Below are positions 1 through 8,388 of a DNA stretch of 64,000 nucleotides, piece by piece (position 1 is the first letter of the stretch; each line of letters opens with the position of its first letter). Under the pieces are notes generated by a model. The model was not told the origin of the DNA and did not search any database. It saw only the letters and a program-made list of their open reading frames with translations. Made by a program: the position numbers and the translations under genes. Source of the DNA: Alphaproteobacteria bacterium (GTDB taxonomy: Bacteria; Pseudomonadota; Alphaproteobacteria; RF32; CAG-239). The stretch covers positions 1 to 64,000 of the forward strand of contig JAFVFB010000030.1 of the NCBI GenBank assembly GCA_017475705.1. The letters run 5' to 3'.

Positions 1-87
1 ATACATACATATCTTAGCATTGCCAAGAAAAATTTAATTAACGTTTTAACTAATGCACAGGCCAGTAAAGGGAAAAGAGTTCACTGA
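1..87 (+). CDS. 3' end of an unidentified ORF entering from the left edge
   Basis: Frame 1 is open from the window edge to a TGA at 85-87 and encodes about 28 residues, rich in lysine and ending in SKGKRVH. The peptide vaguely resembles transposase C-termini (YLSIAKKN-type), but it is too short to assign. It could also be chance. No start is visible. It would run toward the bidirectional terminator at 149-181, which fits a gene ending here. Confidence 0.25.
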   Translation: MHTYLSIAKKNLINVLTNAQASKGKRVH

Positions 88-148
88 TGGTGGAAGATAA
101 TGAAATAATTATTTTTTTACGGCAGAGATGAACAGATTAACACAAACT

Positions 149-181
149 AAAAAGCTCCGTTTATTAAAAGCGGAGCTTTTT
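149..181. terminator. Bidirectional Rho-independent terminator
   Basis: An 11-bp stem (AAAAAGCTCCG against CGGAGCTTTTT) encloses an 11-base loop and has A/T runs on both sides. It lies directly downstream of ptsN on the minus strand and would also stop transcription coming from the left edge. Confidence 0.8.
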
Positions 182-193
182 AGAAAAGCCAAA

Positions 194-637
194 TTATGCA
201 TTCAATATAGCATATAGCTCATCAACAGAGCGAGCCTTGCGCAATTTATCGCAGCTTCCTTCTGTCTTCAAAATTCGTGAGAGTGCCGCCAAAGCCGTTA
301 AGTGATCTGCCCCACTATTTTCCGGACTAACCAGCATAAAAACAAGATCTACCGGCTTCCCATCAAGTGAATCAAAATCAATAGCATCATCAAGCCGTGC
401 AAACATACCGCAGACCGTATTTAAGCCCTCAATTCTGGCATGTGGAAAAGCTACTCCTTCACCATAACCGGTAGAGCCCAAATTTTCTCTTTCCCAAACG
501 GCATCAAAGACAACGCGCTCATCAAGGCCAGAGAGCGATGCGATACGCTGTGCCAAAAGCTGGATAAGTTCGCGTTTACTTGACGCTTGAACATTATCAA
601 GCACAGCCTCTTTGGAAATTATATCTGCAATATTCAT
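194..637 (-). CDS. ptsN: Nitrogen-regulatory PTS protein EIIA-Ntr (PtsN)
   Basis: This is the cytoplasmic phosphoacceptor of the nitrogen-type phosphotransferase system, which receives phosphate from NPr and signals to regulators of potassium, nitrogen and envelope functions. The protein is a single PTS EIIA type-2 domain of 147 residues. The phosphorylated histidine is in the motif GVAFPHARIEG, about residue 66. I start at ATG 637, which has GAGG upstream, rather than the TTG at 652. It follows hpf by about 20 bases, the usual hpf-ptsN pair. No other PTS gene is in the window, so its phosphodonor is not visible here. Confidence 0.93.
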   Translation of the reverse strand: MNIADIISKEAVLDNVQASSKRELIQLLAQRIASLSGLDERVVFDAVWERENLGSTGYGEGVAFPHARIEGLNTVCGMFARLDDAIDFDSLDGKPVDLVFMLVSPENSGADHLTALAALSRILKTEGSCDKLRKARSVDELYAILNA

Positions 638-657
638 GGCAACAATCCTCAAAAATT

Positions 658-1224
658 TTATTTTTCCGCTTTTGGTTCAACCCAACCGATATTCCCATCT
701 TTACGACGATAGACCATACTGATATGGTTGTTAGCACTGTTTCTAAACATTAGGGCGCATTCGTTACTCAAATCCATAAACATAACAGCCTCACTAACGG
801 TGCAAACTGGAATATTAGCATCAGTTTCAGCAATGGTAAGTGGTGCATTTTCATTAACATCAACTTCATCATTTTGCTCCACTAACGGCAACACAGCAGA
901 ATAAGCCAACTCAGCCAAACCGACTTTGCTCTTGTGGGCACTCAATTTTGTTTTATGCCGACGTAAACGAGTCGCAATATGCTCATTAGCATTATCAAAA
1001 GCCGAATAGGGGTCACCAGCCACACCAGTTCCACGCAAAACGATATTTTTCGCTGGGTGCACTAAAATTTCTGCACTAAAATCTTCCCCTTCTTTAGAAA
1101 AAGCAACTGAACAGCTAATAGGCGCACTAAAATATTTCTCAACAGAAACATTAACAGCCTCTTCCACGTGTTTACGCAATTTTTCGCTGATATCAACTTG
1201 TTTACCTGATAATGTAACTTTCAT
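658..1224 (-). CDS. hpf: Ribosome hibernation-promoting factor, long form
   Basis: It binds the 30S subunit in stationary phase and promotes inactive ribosome dimers. The N-terminal S30AE/YfiA domain (about residues 1-100, starting MKVTLSGKQVDISEKLR) is followed by a linker and the conserved long-HPF C-terminal domain, recognisable by ALMFRNSANNHISMVYRRKDG. At 188 residues it has the long-form length. ATG 1224 fits the family N-terminus better than the upstream ATG at 1239. It lies between lptB and ptsN. In many proteobacteria rpoN precedes hpf here; in this window lptB does so directly. Confidence 0.92.
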   Translation of the reverse strand: MKVTLSGKQVDISEKLRKHVEEAVNVSVEKYFSAPISCSVAFSKEGEDFSAEILVHPAKNIVLRGTGVAGDPYSAFDNANEHIATRLRRHKTKLSAHKSKVGLAELAYSAVLPLVEQNDEVDVNENAPLTIAETDANIPVCTVSEAVMFMDLSNECALMFRNSANNHISMVYRRKDGNIGWVEPKAEK

Positions 1225-1305
1225 CTTATATCCCTTCATTTAATACTGTTTTTCTGTTAAAATCATATCTCTAAAAAGTCTAAAAAGTCAATAATAAAAG
1301 CCGTC

Positions 1306-2052
1306 CTAAATAGAAAAATTCTCACCCAGGTAAACTTTTCTAACTTCCTCACTGGCAACAATTTCTTCCGGCTTTCCTTCCATTAATACAGCCCCATCAT
1401 GTAAGATATACGCTCTATCAACAATATCCAAGGTCTCGCGCACATTGTGGTCAGTGATTAAAACGCCCAATCCACGGTTTTTCAATTGTGCAATAAGCCC
1501 TCTGATCTCTCCAACCGCAATAGGGTCAATCCCTGCCAGTGGTTCATCAAGTAAAATAAAACTTGGCTGTCCGGCAAGAGCTCGAGCAATCTCCAATCGT
1601 CTCCGTTCACCGCCGGATAACGCAATAGCTGGAGATTTTCGCAAGTGGGCGATAGAAAACTCATTCAGCAAATCTTCAAGCATCTGCTCGCGTTTTCCTT
1701 CGTCTGGCACCACAATTTCCAACACAGCTTTAATATTATCCTCTACAGAAAGGCTACGAAAGATTGATGCTTCTTGCGGCAGATACCCAATACCCATCCG
1801 TGCGCGTTTATACATTGGTAAATAAGTAATATCTTCGCCGTCAATATGTACATCGCCATAATCAGGAGTAATCAGTCCTGTCACACAATAAAAGCAAGTT
1901 GTTTTACCAGCCCCGTTTGGTCCAAGCAAACCCACAGCTTCCCCGCGCCGCACATTCAACGAAACATTTCTCAAAACGCTTCGGTTTTTATATCTTTTAC
2001 CGATATTAAAAACTTCCAACACCGAGCTAAGATTTTTGTTCCCATTAGTCAT
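1306..2052 (-). CDS. lptB: LPS export ABC transporter ATPase LptB
   Basis: It is the cytoplasmic ATPase that, with LptF and LptG, extracts lipopolysaccharide from the inner membrane and pushes it onto LptC and LptA. The 248-residue single ABC domain has Walker [10 protein letters not shown] (about residue 43), the signature LSGGERRR, Walker B FILLDEPLAGIDP and the switch histidine in LITDHNVRETL. The ATG is two bases after the stop of the fused lptC-lptA gene, so they are transcriptionally and probably translationally coupled. LptF and LptG are not in the window. Confidence 0.96.
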   Translation of the reverse strand: MTNGNKNLSSVLEVFNIGKRYKNRSVLRNVSLNVRRGEAVGLLGPNGAGKTTCFYCVTGLITPDYGDVHIDGEDITYLPMYKRARMGIGYLPQEASIFRSLSVEDNIKAVLEIVVPDEGKREQMLEDLLNEFSIAHLRKSPAIALSGGERRRLEIARALAGQPSFILLDEPLAGIDPIAVGEIRGLIAQLKNRGLGVLITDHNVRETLDIVDRAYILHDGAVLMEGKPEEIVASEEVRKVYLGENFSI

Positions 2053-2054
2053 AA

Positions 2055-3464
2055 TTATTTATCCTTAGAATCTTTCTTAAAAGAGCTTTCATACAGTTTA
2101 CCAAAAATTCTTCTGCCATTTTTGGCAATAAGTCTGCTTTTAGAGGTTGTAAAATCAGAGATAGCTTTATCTCCGCGTACTTGGTTGCCTTTTTTAGTTA
2201 GGACAACATTATTTTCAAGTTCTGCCATATTTTTTTTGATGTAATAAACGCCGCTTTTGGCCTCAGCTGTACCATCTTCTTGGGTAATATGTACTTTATC
2301 ATAGAGGCGAAATTCATCTTTTGCTTGGAAATATATTGCCTTAGGTGCCTTAATTACACTAGAGTCTTTATTAATTTGCACATCATTAAGCAATGAAAAT
2401 GTTTTTTTATTAAGGTCATAAATTCCCTTTTTTGCTGTTGCGGTATAGCCGCTTTTATCCTTGATGAAAACATTACTTTTTAGCGTGAAAATTTTTTTAT
2501 CATTGTCAAAGATACCTTCATCTCCGCTGGCGGTATAGCCGGAATCATCTATAATTTTGACATTAGAAAACAGTTTCATAACATTTTTCTCTGCGTCATA
2601 CACGGCGCGGTCAGCAAAAGCCTTTTTCCCATTGTTATAAATTTCCGCATGTCCGTTAGCATGAGCCTTGCTGATTTCAAAATTTTTAGTATCCTTAAAA
2701 AAGACGACCAGCTCATCGCTTTTTATTGAATCTTTGCCTTTTTGCACCAGTGCATTAGAAGAAACAAATTTACTTTCATTAAAAAACATCTTCGCCTTAT
2801 CTGGCGACCGTAGTTCCATATCATCTTTTTGCAAGTAGACATGGCCGATGAGGGTTACAACAGAATTTTTCTTATCAAAAGTAAATTTATCAGCTTTTAG
2901 ATAGCTGTTTTCTCCTTTGCCAATAATCTGTTCATTTCCAAACCCTTTCTCATCACGAAAATTATAAGAAGCACTATTGGTTGTAATATCCATTGTGCCA
3001 TTATAATTCCCGACCACATTTTTTTTCAAATTCAGATTTTGTTTATTTTGGTCATACACCCCTGTATCAGCCGTAACAGACATAGTTTTATCTTTATCAA
3101 GCGTCTGTGCTTGTGGCATTGTGAGGTCATATATCTTAGAATTAGGATTAATTTCTTCGACCACTTCAGCTTTAAGGACACTATATTGATTATCTTTCTC
3201 CGTAATTTCAAAAGTAGTATTTTTCATCCGGAATTTTTCAAAATAGATTTTTTCCTCTTCAGCCAAAGAAAAAGTTGAATCAGAATTAGATTCAAAATCA
3301 AACAAAACGACCCCAAGTCCCAGCAATAGGGCTGTCAAGCAGGGCAAAAAAAGTTTAAAGAAACGAACAACTTTCGTTCTGCGGCTAATAAAAATCTTTT
3401 CTTCTTCATCAAGAAGGTTATTTTCACCACTAAAGAACGTATCAATTTTTTGCGTTTCAAACAA
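2055..3464 (-). CDS. Fused LptC-LptA periplasmic LPS bridge protein
   Basis: The protein has a short cytoplasmic N-terminus and one membrane helix (about residues 34-57, RFFKLFLPCLTALLLGLGV). An LptC-like domain follows, then a long series of beta-strand repeats of the OstA/LptA type (GYTASGDEGIFD, GYTATAKKGIYD, EDGTAEAKSGVYY) running to the C-terminus. It sits exactly where separate lptC and lptA genes normally lie, between kdsD and lptB, and no other lptA is present. At about 469 residues it exceeds the usual LptC plus LptA sum (roughly 370). No ATG fits: candidate starts are TTG 3464, two bases after the kdsD stop with GGAG upstream, or TTG 3491 inside kdsD. The domain call is strong; single-chain function is inference. 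Confidence 0.85.
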   Translation of the reverse strand: MFETQKIDTFFSGENNLLDEEEKIFISRRTKVVRFFKLFLPCLTALLLGLGVVLFDFESNSDSTFSLAEEEKIYFEKFRMKNTTFEITEKDNQYSVLKAEVVEEINPNSKIYDLTMPQAQTLDKDKTMSVTADTGVYDQNKQNLNLKKNVVGNYNGTMDITTNSASYNFRDEKGFGNEQIIGKGENSYLKADKFTFDKKNSVVTLIGHVYLQKDDMELRSPDKAKMFFNESKFVSSNALVQKGKDSIKSDELVVFFKDTKNFEISKAHANGHAEIYNNGKKAFADRAVYDAEKNVMKLFSNVKIIDDSGYTASGDEGIFDNDKKIFTLKSNVFIKDKSGYTATAKKGIYDLNKKTFSLLNDVQINKDSSVIKAPKAIYFQAKDEFRLYDKVHITQEDGTAEAKSGVYYIKKNMAELENNVVLTKKGNQVRGDKAISDFTTSKSRLIAKNGRRIFGKLYESSFKKDSKDK

Positions 3465-3466
3465 GG

Positions 3467-4462
3467 CTATGCAACTCCGGCTTTTAAGCAATCATGAATA
3501 TGGATAAGTCCAACAGGTTTATTATTTTCAACCACAAACAGGTTCGTAATACCTCGGCCTGTGTTATTCATCATATTAACCGCATCAACAATCAGGGCAT
3601 CAGGACCAATAACCTTAGGGTTCTTCGTCATCACATTCTCAACTCTTTCAGTAATCAAAGAAGGGGACATCCAGCGCCTCAAGTCACCATCGGTAATAAT
3701 ACCGACTAAATCACCGCTATTGTTGATAATACCGACACAACCAAGCATTTTCTCAGTCATAACTAATAAGGCTTTTTGCATATCAGCCGTTTCATCGATG
3801 AGTGGCATTTCATTGCCTTTATGCATAATATCTGTTACACGACACAATATGGCACCGAGTTTTCCACCTGGATGACGTTGTCTGAAGTCTGCTGCAGAAA
3901 ACCCGCGTCTTTCCATCAAATCAATGGCCAACACATCACCCAAAACAATAGTAGCCGTAGTTGAAGAAGTCGGAGCCAAACCCAATGGGCAAGCTTCTCC
4001 ATTATCAGGTAATTTTAATACCAAGGTAGCATTTTTCCCGAGTGCACTTTCAGGATTACGTGTAATGGCAATAAGAGGTATATTATGTCTTTTTGCATAG
4101 ATAAGAATATCAGAAAGTTCCTTCGATTCGCCGCTATAAGAAATAGCAATAATTACATCGTCATCAGCAATCATACCTAAGTCGCCGTGGCTGGCTTCTG
4201 CCGGATGAACAAAAAAAGAAACAGTACCAGTAGATGCAAATGTTGCAGCCATCTTCCGTCCGATATGGCCAGATTTTCCCATACCAGTAACAATAACGCG
4301 CCCCTTAGCATTTTGCAACAAGTCAAGAGCTTCAGATAATGTTCCATCCAAATTATTTTTCAAAATCTCTAGAGTTTCGATTTCACGATTAATCGTTTCG
4401 GTAGCATGTTTTAAATCATCATATTGTAAACTATTGTGTAACACAGCAGAATTCAAATTCAT
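3467..4462 (-). CDS. kdsD: Arabinose-5-phosphate isomerase KdsD/KpsF
   Basis: It converts D-ribulose 5-phosphate to D-arabinose 5-phosphate, the first step to Kdo for the LPS inner core. The 331-residue protein has an N-terminal SIS sugar-isomerase domain (GRVIVTGMGKSGHIGRKMAATF; HPAEASHGDLGMI; SYSGES) and a C-terminal CBS-domain pair (MTEKMLGCVGIIN; VMTKNPKVI). I start at ATG 4462, preceded by GAGGATAAAACG, rather than at TTG 4507. It leads the block kdsD-lptC/A-lptB, linking Kdo synthesis with LPS transport. Confidence 0.95.
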   Translation of the reverse strand: MNLNSAVLHNSLQYDDLKHATETINREIETLEILKNNLDGTLSEALDLLQNAKGRVIVTGMGKSGHIGRKMAATFASTGTVSFFVHPAEASHGDLGMIADDDVIIAISYSGESKELSDILIYAKRHNIPLIAITRNPESALGKNATLVLKLPDNGEACPLGLAPTSSTTATIVLGDVLAIDLMERRGFSAADFRQRHPGGKLGAILCRVTDIMHKGNEMPLIDETADMQKALLVMTEKMLGCVGIINNSGDLVGIITDGDLRRWMSPSLITERVENVMTKNPKVIGPDALIVDAVNMMNNTGRGITNLFVVENNKPVGLIHIHDCLKAGVA

Positions 4463-4568
4463 CGTTTTATCCTCATAAAAAAACTCAATGCCCCAATAAT
4501 GCCACAATTTTTCTAAATGTGCAAGTGATATTTCTTACAAAAAGAATCAATTTTCCATAGGGGAAGAT

Positions 4569-5024
4569 TTAGCTTTTTTGTTCAAAAGAGCCGTTATCAT
4601 TTTGCTGCCAATAGTGCAATTCTCCACCAGTGTCTCTAATTTTTTTCCAATATTCCCGTGCAAAGTCGACCGCAGCTTTGTCGTTGCCATCAAAAATATT
4701 TAGAACTCTCTCATACTGGTTAAGCACATCAATTTCTGGTCTCGCTCCATCCACCAAAATAAGAATAGTTGCATTGTTAGCATTTCTTTCATCAGCACCA
4801 ACAAAAATCGGCTGTTCTTCAGCAAATCCATCTTTTTTGCTACCATGCGGCAAAAAAGCCTCTTCATCATAAGTCCACAGCAGTGAGTTAACAAATTCAA
4901 CTCGCTCTTCGCTTCCTGAAAGAATGAGAATTCTTTTACCTGTCTGGTATGCCTTTTCACATAGCTTCGGCAAAATTTGTTCCAATGTGGATTTTTGCAG
5001 GTGGTAGAAGTCAACTCTAATCAT
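4569..5024 (-). CDS. holC: DNA polymerase III chi subunit HolC
   Basis: Chi belongs to the clamp-loader complex and links it to single-strand binding protein. The 151-residue protein starts MIRVDFYHL and carries the chi-family features (LCEKAYQTGKRILIL near residue 30, LWTYDEEAFLPHG, PIFVGADERNAN, LVDGARPEID). ATG 5024 overlaps the degP stop (ATGATTAG), so the two are translationally coupled. It is probably transcribed with hflK-hflC-degP. The delta subunit gene holA is elsewhere in the window. Confidence 0.92.
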   Translation of the reverse strand: MIRVDFYHLQKSTLEQILPKLCEKAYQTGKRILILSGSEERVEFVNSLLWTYDEEAFLPHGSKKDGFAEEQPIFVGADERNANNATILILVDGARPEIDVLNQYERVLNIFDGNDKAAVDFAREYWKKIRDTGGELHYWQQNDNGSFEQKS

Positions 5025-6360
5025 TCTCAGCCTCGACTTCAATATTAACATAAAAAGTATTATCCAAACTTTGAATAAGTAAAGAAACAGGGCGATAGTC
5101 GTCCATTATAGCATTGCGGATACTATCTAATAAATTATCGGTACTGTAAATATCCGCACGGTCAGCTTCTAGGATAACATCGCCTTCTTTCACACCTTTT
5201 CCGATAAGGGGAGATCTCTTTTCGATTTTGATAATTTTCAAGCCGCGCGGAGCAGCTTCTTTAACCGCAATATTGAGCTCAGATACATAAAAGATACCAG
5301 CTTCATCATCTTGGTGATAATACTTACTATTTTCTATAAGGGCTTTATTTGTAACATCTTTCAGGGCTTTAGCAGGCATTTCTTGGATGTGGATAGTCGT
5401 TTTGATTTCTTCTCCCATGCTCAAAACTTTGAGTTTTAAAATGCTTTTAGGGCTGATTGTTTCGCCAAATGATTTAAATGCATTCAAATCATCGGCAACA
5501 ACATCATTATAGGCAATAATAATATCTCCTACTCTTAAACCCTCTTTATAAGCGTTAGCCTCTTCATTAATTTCGGTAATAACCAGTCCTTGTTTTCCTG
5601 TATATTTATCGATTCCATTTGTGACATCAAAACCTAGCCACCCTCGCTGTACGCTACCTCTTTCCACCAATTGCGCAGAAATCCAATTAGCAATATTTGA
5701 AGGCAAGGCAAATCCAACACCGGAAGCACCATTAATTGTAAACACGGCCGAATTAATGCCAATCACTTTACCTTCAAGGTCAAACATCGGTCCGCCAGAG
5801 TTACCTTGGTTAATAGCCGCATCTGTTTGAATATACTGCTGCTCGCCCAATCCGATATGCCTCGATTTAGCAGATATAATTCCTTGAGAAACACTTGCCC
5901 CTAAACCATAAGGGTTCCCGATTGTTAACACCTTATCACCGATTCGCGCAGCATCAGCATCACTAAAAATCACTGGCTTAAAGCCTTCTTTATTTTTAGG
6001 TATAATTTTAAGTGCGGCTAAATCACTTGGTTCATCAACCCCTACGATTTTGGCAACATAGGTTTTTCCACTGTCTGTAATCACATTGATGGTCTTTGCC
6101 CCTTTAATAACATGGAGATTAGTTAAGATGTAGCCATCTTTTCTGATAAAAAAGCCGGAGCCAAGCGTTTCTCTGCCGATTAATTCTGGATTAAGCATCA
6201 CATTATCGACTGTTTCGTTTTCATCAAGCATTTGCCTTTCAGTAGAGATATTGACCACGGATGGCATAATATTTTCCACCAAATCGGCATAACTATCTAA
6301 AGCTACCGCTTCACCGGTCAGCAAAATAAATCCCCATAAAAGAGTCAACAGCCGCATCAT
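5017..6360 (-). CDS. degP: Periplasmic serine protease DegP/HtrA
   Basis: It degrades or chaperones misfolded envelope proteins. The 447-residue protein has a cleavable signal peptide (MMRLLTLLWGFILLTGEAVA), a trypsin-like domain with triad His83 (TNLHVIKG), Asp113 (PSDLAALK) and Ser188 (NQGNSGGPMF), then two PDZ domains (about 250-330 and 355-440). It lies 7 bases after hflC, in the classic alphaproteobacterial order hflK-hflC-degP, so it is tied to membrane-protein quality control. DegP and DegQ cannot be told apart from sequence alone. Confidence 0.94.
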   Translation of the reverse strand: MMRLLTLLWGFILLTGEAVALDSYADLVENIMPSVVNISTERQMLDENETVDNVMLNPELIGRETLGSGFFIRKDGYILTNLHVIKGAKTINVITDSGKTYVAKIVGVDEPSDLAALKIIPKNKEGFKPVIFSDADAARIGDKVLTIGNPYGLGASVSQGIISAKSRHIGLGEQQYIQTDAAINQGNSGGPMFDLEGKVIGINSAVFTINGASGVGFALPSNIANWISAQLVERGSVQRGWLGFDVTNGIDKYTGKQGLVITEINEEANAYKEGLRVGDIIIAYNDVVADDLNAFKSFGETISPKSILKLKVLSMGEEIKTTIHIQEMPAKALKDVTNKALIENSKYYHQDDEAGIFYVSELNIAVKEAAPRGLKIIKIEKRSPLIGKGVKEGDVILEADRADIYSTDNLLDSIRNAIMDDYRPVSLLIQSLDNTFYVNIEVEAEND

Positions 6361-6367
6361 TTAATCC

Positions 6368-7228
6368 TTACTTTAATGTTTTTCCAAAATAATGGAAGAA
6401 TTCACCTTCCGGTGCCAAGATAAGCGATGTCTCGCCATCAAAAGAATTGCGGTATGCCTCTAAAGAGCGATAAAATCCATAAAATTCAGGATCGACATTG
6501 GTCGCAGAAGTCCAAATTTCCGTTGCAATTTTGTCGCCTTCACCTTTAATCTTCTGAGCTTCTTTTTCAGCAGTAGCAATTGTAATGGTTGCTTGCTTAT
6601 CTGCAGTCGCACGGATTTTTTGAGCCTGTTTTTCACCCGCCGCACGGTATCCTTTTGCCTCGCGAATACGTTCTGTTTTCATGCGTTCATTAATAGCTTG
6701 AGATAGCTGGATAGGCAAGTCCGCACGCCGTATCCGCACATCAGCAACCTCCACCCCAATTTGTGCTGCGTCTCTTTTAACTGCCTCACTGATTTTTTTC
6801 ATAATTTCTGTACGTTTATCAGAGAGCAATTCAATAAGTGTAAATGTCGCCAAAACGTTACGTGCTGAAGAATTGACAATTTCTTGCAGTCTATTTTGAG
6901 CTTGAAATTCATTGCGCACAGTTTTGTAGAAAATCAGCGGCTCAGTAATACGATAGCGCGAAAAAGTATCAACATCTAGTCTTTTTTTGTCTTTTAGCAC
7001 CACTTCCTGTGCTGGCGGTTCAAGGTTAAGGAGCCGTTTATCATAAAAGACCACATTTTGAATAAATGGAATTTTCATTTTAAGACCAGGTTCTTGCACT
7101 AACCGTACCGGATCGCCAAATTGCAGTACAATAGCCTGCTCCGGTTGCTGAACAATATAAAAAGACTGCATTCCCAAGATAATTACAAAGAAAACAGTAA
7201 TCAAAACTAAGTGTAAATTTTTCTTCAT
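6368..7228 (-). CDS. hflC: FtsH modulator HflC
   Basis: A membrane-anchored SPFH/prohibitin protein that forms the HflKC cage around FtsH and tunes its proteolysis. It has an N-terminal membrane helix (LHLVLITVFFVIILGMQSFYI), the SPFH domain (VQQPEQAIVLQFGDPVR onward) and a long charged helical region around residues 170-240 (EAKGYRAAGEKQAQKIRATA). Length is 286 residues. ATG 7228 is taken; a GTG immediately precedes it. It lies 12 bases or so after hflK and just before degP. Confidence 0.95.
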   Translation of the reverse strand: MKKNLHLVLITVFFVIILGMQSFYIVQQPEQAIVLQFGDPVRLVQEPGLKMKIPFIQNVVFYDKRLLNLEPPAQEVVLKDKKRLDVDTFSRYRITEPLIFYKTVRNEFQAQNRLQEIVNSSARNVLATFTLIELLSDKRTEIMKKISEAVKRDAAQIGVEVADVRIRRADLPIQLSQAINERMKTERIREAKGYRAAGEKQAQKIRATADKQATITIATAEKEAQKIKGEGDKIATEIWTSATNVDPEFYGFYRSLEAYRNSFDGETSLILAPEGEFFHYFGKTLK

Positions 7229-7243
7229 CACAACAATCCTTTC

Positions 7244-8275
7244 TTATTTTAAGGGCAAGATAGGCATCATATTAGAGTTTTTGTTACTTGGTTCCATCAC
7301 CACCTTTTTAGTTTTTTTGAACACATTTTCCATAGTTTCAAGGTATAGACGTTTTGCCGTAACAATTCTTCCAGTTTTGTAAGCATCATAAACCGAGCTA
7401 AAGCGTTTAGCTTCACCTTCAGCTCTGCTGATAACAGCCTGTTTATAAGCCTCAGCCTCTTGCGTCCGTTTGATGGCTTCACCTTCTGCCTTAGGCAAAA
7501 CCTCATTAGCATAGGCTTCTGCCTCATTCTTAAAGCGTTCAGCATCAGTTTTAGCGCGTTGTACTTCATTGAAAGCTTCAACAACCTGTGTTGGCGGGTC
7601 TGCTTTTTGCAGTTTTACACGTACGATATTAACACCGGTTTCAAAATCATCTAGCAGTCCTTGTAATTCTTTTTTGGTATCGTTTTCGATTTTATTGCGG
7701 TCACCGGTAATTACATCTTCCATTTTTGATTGGCCAATAATTTCGCGCAACACAGATTGCGCTGCCACCTTAACTGTAGATTCCGGCGTTCTGGTTTTAA
7801 ACAAAAAATCTTTAGCGTCTTTAATGTTCCATACCACTGTAAGGTTGATGTCGACAATATTTTCATCTCCTGTCAGCATATGGCTTTCTGTAAATTCATT
7901 AACAGTCCCGCGAACACCATATTCTGGTTCAGCAACACCAAGGTTAATGCTACGTTCTTTACTGATGTCCACAATAAAAGCCTCTTCAATTGGATAGGGT
8001 AGATGGTAGTGCAGTCCAGCATCTGTTGTTTCCGTATATTTTCCAAGCCGCAAAATAACCCCTTGTTCACTCGGTTGCACTTGATAAAACCCTGAAGCAA
8101 GCCACACCAAGAGTAACACCAGTAAGATGATTTTGTAGTAGCCGTCAAAATTATTCTTGGAGTTTTGCATTTGAGCAATTTTTGCCGTAAAATCAGTCAC
8201 TTTTGTCTTGTGTGCTAGCGTTTCATCAGTAGTGTCCCACGGGTTAAGATTGTTGAAATTTAGTTTTTTTACCAT
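7244..8275 (-). CDS. hflK: FtsH modulator HflK
   Basis: The partner of HflC in the periplasm-facing complex that regulates the FtsH protease. It has a cytoplasmic N-terminus with FNNLNPWDTTDE, one membrane helix (about residues 47-65, YYKIILLVLLLVWLASGFYQV), an SPFH domain (VQPSEQGVILRLGKY) and a helical segment rich in Ala/Glu repeats (NEAEAYANEVLPKAEGEA). At 343 residues it is the normal length. It is divergent from mrp with about 113 bases between the start codons, where promoters for both must lie. Confidence 0.95.
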   Translation of the reverse strand: MVKKLNFNNLNPWDTTDETLAHKTKVTDFTAKIAQMQNSKNNFDGYYKIILLVLLLVWLASGFYQVQPSEQGVILRLGKYTETTDAGLHYHLPYPIEEAFIVDISKERSINLGVAEPEYGVRGTVNEFTESHMLTGDENIVDINLTVVWNIKDAKDFLFKTRTPESTVKVAAQSVLREIIGQSKMEDVITGDRNKIENDTKKELQGLLDDFETGVNIVRVKLQKADPPTQVVEAFNEVQRAKTDAERFKNEAEAYANEVLPKAEGEAIKRTQEAEAYKQAVISRAEGEAKRFSSVYDAYKTGRIVTAKRLYLETMENVFKKTKKVVMEPSNKNSNMMPILPLK

Positions 8276-8388
8276 AGATTTGTGCTCCTAAATTTTCAAA
8301 AAAACAAACATATTTTACTGGAAAAATAATACAAAGCTTGTATAAAAACAATATCGAAAAAATGATATCCACATTAGGAAGAAGAGCC

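Noticed and set aside
1445-1825. A 126-codon plus-strand ORF opposite lptB
   Set aside because: It is an antisense shadow of a conserved ABC ATPase and has no family features.
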